NCBI GenBank assembly: GCA_036897485.1
Contig: JAYMTF010001424.1
Coordinates: 1 to 23,486 of the forward strand
Direction: 5' to 3'
Source: Pelargonium nanum
Taxonomy: Eukaryota; Streptophyta; Magnoliopsida; Geraniales; Geraniaceae
Length of the DNA: 23,486 nucleotides
Under the pieces are notes generated by a model. The model worked only from the letters and a program-made list of their open reading frames with translations. It had not been told where the DNA came from and made no database searches. Position numbers and translations under genes: made by a program. Positions 20,665 to 23,486 of the stretch are shown piece by piece. Each line of letters starts with the position of its first letter. Position 1 is the stretch's first letter.

Positions 20665-21906
20665 TTATGTTTTGGGCGGAGGAGGGACAGGATCTATCCC
20701 CCATTGTCGCCGGACATCTTCCAAGTCCTCATGAAAGTGCTGCTCGTAATATACACACATGAGGTCAGTGCATTGCTTACCAGCGCGGATGGCCCATGGA
20801 AAGTAGTGCTGATAGAATAGCTTTCTTTGCTTTTCGGTAAATCTTGCTGTACCTCCTAATACAGACATGAGGCACATAGGAAGGTACATTTGCTCGAACT
20901 CTATAACCTTGAGAGCTGACTCGCCAATCAAGTTGGTCGGGAGGCCAAAAAGGGTGTGCCAGAAGTCATGCACCTCGCGAGCTCTCATGGCCACATATGC
21001 AAGTTCATCGGTGTCCATGAACCTCACTGGCGGTCGGTCATCTGGGGAGAAATTTCTCGATCCCATGAATCTTGCGTAGGCTGCACCAAATGTGTTATCC
21101 GGTAAGTCCCATGCTTGCCCTACGTTTGCAGATATCACGCGGGGTTGATCTAACAGTATTGCCTATTAGAGAGAGAAACGAGACCAAGCAAAATATCAAC
21201 AACAAAACATGATAAAAAGCTTTAAAAAAGAGAGGATCTTATGGCATAAGAAAACACACGGTTTACACTTTACACTATGATTTTGTAGAGATTCAAAGAT
21301 GTAAATCCTAGCTTCATTGTGAAAATGACGACGATGGAACTCATGAATGTGTGGCAAAAACAATGCAGGCCTGAATGAGTTGGAAAATAAATAAGACACG
21401 TTTTTACACTGAATAATCATGATATGGAAATGAAGAATGAAGTTGTTTCTTCAAACAAGTTTGGCTCTTAGTTGATTCATGTGAATATTGGTTAGTGTCA
21501 ACAATTATCTAACAAAAAAAAAATTAACTAGAATTCTCAACTATCTTCCTTAATTCATATTAACAGAAAGGATTGCTAGGCAAAACACCACGAACAAGAG
21601 TCAATACCAGAGTTTACAAAAATATGTAGAATTCATTCATGTTTAGCCATTAAATTTTTCTATGAATAAACCCACACAGCTATATTAACACGAAAACGAG
21701 ATAGGTTTGAACAAGAGGCTTACTCTGCCTTCTGGGCTCTTCTTCATTCTCTCAAGAACCCTTTCGAAAGCAGGCTTTCCCGTTGTCTCTCCAAGAGCTG
21801 CAATTAGGTCTGCTCTTCGTGGATCCAGTAATGCACCAACAGCCGAACCAATCGCAACAGCTGCTTGCTGCCACCCCTTAAGCGGGATTCGAGCTGCTCG
21901 TATCAT
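20665..21906 (-). CDS. COQ4: Ubiquinone biosynthesis protein COQ4, mitochondrial (two coding exons)
   Basis: Coding exons 21906-21724 and 21162-20665 encode 226 aa. COQ4 is a conserved protein of the mitochondrial coenzyme Q synthesis complex, on the matrix face of the inner membrane; it has been tied to assembly of the complex and to ring C1 decarboxylation. Family signatures are [58 protein letters not shown] (in parts), and the metal-binding motif HDFWH(x11)E with H126, D127, H130 and E142, all intact. The end reads [18 protein letters not shown]. The chosen ATG begins [14 protein letters not shown], basic and amphipathic, plausible for import. The frame also stays open upstream without an ATG. 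A 5' non-coding exon precedes it. Convergent with the SPIRAL1-like gene. Confidence 0.95.
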
Positions 21907-22430
21907 TCTAACTAATCTCCGGACTGTCGAAACCTGATCCAACCACATCAAAATCCAAATTAACTTCAATACCAGACCAAAAACATTCATAAAATCAATT
22001 ATTCAAAACCCTTTGATACAAAACCAAAACCACGAGTTCCCATTTAAGCATTTCAACAAACACATAAAGTGCATGTACAATAATCCAACCATCTCATACA
22101 AAGCAGGTACATTAACATGCACAAATTGAGGGTTTTATTATTTTTTGAAAATTCACAAAGACATAATTGAAACTTAGAGAGGTGTTGGGGTGAATTCATG
22201 AAAACAAATTGAACCCAGATACAAGCACAGGATAAACAAATAAATAACTAAAATTGATCAATACCCAGATTGTCTATGAGCACCGAAACGCCATAACAAA
22301 AAAAAAAAAAAAAGAGAAAGCAAAAGGTGAGACAGTTGCTTACCTGAGATCGATGAGAACCGCAAAGAAGAAGCAACAGTTCATGATCTTTGCTGCGTAT
22401 ACCGTAACATTCAATTTTAGCTCCACTCCA
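21907..22430 (-). other. COQ4 leader: non-coding exon 1 and leader intron
   Basis: Exon 1 ends at 22344 (GATCTCAG/GTAAGC). The acceptor for exon 2 is GGATCAG ending at 21934 (exon from 21933) or CGACAG ending at 21924; both lie before the ATG. Exon 1, if it starts near 22,430, contains three upstream ATGs: MEWS-stop, MLRYTQQRS-stop, and one beginning MNCCFFFAVLIDL that crosses the splice and stops just before the COQ4 ATG with either acceptor. The transcription start is estimated. Confidence 0.6.
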
Positions 22431-22446
22431 TCTTCCAAAATATAAT

Positions 22447-22507
22447 TGGGCCTTAAATTTCAGATAGACATTTGTTTTGGGCCCACAATAAAATTAAGCT
22501 CGGCCCA
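22447..22507 (-). promoter_or_regulatory. Site II (TGGGCC/GGCCCA) elements upstream of COQ4
   Basis: TGGGCC occurs at 22447-22452 and 22478-22483 (the latter within palindromic TGGGCCCA), and GGCCCA at 22502-22507. Site II motifs bound by TCP factors are common in plant promoters of nuclear genes for mitochondrial proteins and housekeeping functions, which fits COQ4. No TATA box was evident, also typical. Confidence 0.6.
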
Positions 22508-22533
22508 TTTATGCATATAAAGAAAATGAAATT

Positions 22534-22587
22534 AAGTGATATTAGTTCTTTTTTTTTTTTTTTGACGGGAAAGTGATATTAGTTCTT
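22534..22587 (-). mobile_element. Poly(A)-tail insertion stub with 17-bp direct repeats
   Basis: AAGTGATATTAGTTCTT (22534-22550 and 22571-22587) is repeated perfectly around 20 bp: a T13 run then GACGGGA. On the minus strand this is target duplication, TCCCGTC, A-run, target duplication. It parallels the stub at 4371-4421 (GCTGGTC plus A-run). Best read as a nearly completely 5'-truncated LINE or SINE insertion. Confidence 0.65.
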
Positions 22588-22804
22588 AAAAATTCATTTA
22601 GGTGAGTCAGAGTGTTAACTAAAAATGTGTCACAACCTATTAGTTTGGATAAATCTCATTCATTAATTTTTCAGTGTGAAAAGTTAGTTACACATGAATA
22701 ATATCCATATATAATGAGTAATATCCATAAATATTTCTAGAGTTCGTGACAATATATGTCAATGAAAATAAAAGAAATACTCGTAATAAATCATAAATAC
22801 AAAC
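22588..22804. other. AT-rich spacer
   Basis: Nothing is recognised in this spacer between two retroelement relics. Confidence 0.5.
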
Positions 22805-22814
22805 AATAATTTGG

Positions 22815-23045
22815 GGGAGGATTAATCTAGTGCCCCTAGTTTGTTTTTAGAGGCTGTTCTTCAAGGGCAGTCTCCTTCAAGTGGTTTTCCACATCTTTAC
22901 CCTTTGATTTCCAACATGTTAGTTTTCTTGCTTTGGTTAGTTTGTTCTATTTTGCTAGTTTTCCTTATGTTCCTTTCTTTTTGTACGCCGATTCGGCCCC
23001 TTTGCTATTAATGAGAAGTACTACCTTTCCCTTCAAAAAAAATAA
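22815..23045 (+). mobile_element. 5'-truncated LINE (L1-type) 3' end with target duplication
   Basis: AATAATTTGG occurs at 22805-22814 and 23046-23055, flanking 231 bp that ends in an A-rich tail (TTCAAAAAAAATAAA). The interior, T-rich with TTTGTACGCCGATTC and CCCCTTTGCTATTAATGA shortly before the tail, resembles the 3' untranslated region of plant L1 elements. No coding sequence remains. The short direct repeats and A tail support insertion by target-primed reverse transcription. Confidence 0.7.
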
Positions 23046-23183
23046 AATAATTTGGTGCAGACCAAATTTATACCCAAACTAGACTAAACTAAAAAATGTT
23101 ACAAAAAAAATTGTATTCGAGTCAAATGGATTTAGTCCGACCCGGTTTGGCAATTTTTTTGGTTCAACTCAAATGATGAACAC

Positions 23184-23330
23184 CCTTTTTTTTTAAGTTG
23201 AGCTACAAAATAGGGGGTAACTCTCTCATTTTAACCAAAAATCCTATCCCACCCGACGCAATGAGATTTGAACCCACGACCTTCCACGTGAAAATGTGTG
23301 TCTTGATCATTGCGCCACTCCTAGGAGACT
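23184..23330 (-). mobile_element. tRNA-derived SINE
   Basis: Read on the minus strand, the element has a polymerase III A box, TGGCGCAATGATCAAG (23317-23302), and a B box, GGTTCAAATC (23274-23265), about 43 nt apart as in tRNA-related SINE heads. A short body and an A8 tail near 23193-23186 follow. The octamer ATGAACAC flanks it on both sides (23176-23183 and 23331-23338). The full cloverleaf does not form, so it is not a functional tRNA gene. Length 147 bp. Confidence 0.75.
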
Positions 23331-23338
23331 ATGAACAC

Positions 23339-23486
23339 TCTCTTAACTAGTTAGATATGTATGAACCCTTATTTGGTAAAAAATACAAAGAAAACATGAT
23401 ATATTTTGAGGTGTATAGGGTGTTTGGGTTAACTTCTCAAAAATAGCTCTTATTCATAAAAAGATCAGGAGCAGTTTTGTGCTTCA
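23339..23486. other. Right-edge sequence, nothing recognised
   Basis: AT-rich sequence to the window end without a recognisable gene or element. Confidence 0.4.

Noticed and set aside
20867-21937. Plus-strand frames opposite COQ4
   Set aside because: Shadows of the conserved COQ4 coding exons on the other strand.
23056-23175. GGTTTGGCAATTTTT near 23143-23160 as another hAT end
   Set aside because: The outer TAGAGC is missing and no partner end or 8-bp duplication was found.

Overview
This is a stretch of a dicot plant nuclear genome. It has AT-rich intergenic DNA, intron-rich genes with GT-AG boundaries, CT-rich leaders, ACGT-core (ABRE/G-box) motifs, several small transposon relics and five plant-type nuclear protein genes. 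The species cannot be named from the sequence alone. No bacterial-type operon, CRISPR array, virus or prophage is visible, and I found no plausible undescribed system. The most interesting material is transposon micro-structure, a GC-AG intron, motif clusters in a gene-poor stretch and some leader oddities.

Layout. (1) 1-315, minus: the N-terminal 105 codons of an AFP/NINJA-family repressor of ABA signalling, running off the left edge. Its upstream region holds three G-boxes. (2) About 1.1-5.6 kb: a gene-poor AT-rich stretch broken by two GC-richer islands with ACGT motifs, a degraded repeat and a tiny poly(T) insertion stub. (3) 5,966 to about 9,525, minus: an NTF2-RRM (G3BP-like) stress-granule protein with eight coding exons, a leader intron, one GC-AG intron and a Stowaway-like MITE. 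(4) 10,445-10,516, minus: tRNA-Thr(CGU). (5) 10,647-16,222, plus: a CDC48B-like tandem AAA ATPase in 12 exons. (6) About 17,360-19,880, plus: a SPIRAL1-like microtubule protein with a 1.2-kb leader intron. (7) 20,665 to about 22,430, minus: mitochondrial COQ4 for ubiquinone synthesis. (8) 22.5-23.5 kb: a cluster of retroelement relics (poly(T) stub, truncated LINE tail, tRNA-derived SINE).

The genes are not an operon and have no evident common pathway: ABA signalling, RNA granules, AAA unfoldase, microtubules and coenzyme Q. Exon models were built by hand from splice consensus and family knowledge. Each complete coding model sums to a multiple of three (1422, 1833, 354 and 681 nt including stop) with consistent phases at every junction. 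That supports the boundaries but does not replace RNA evidence. Transcript ends are estimates.
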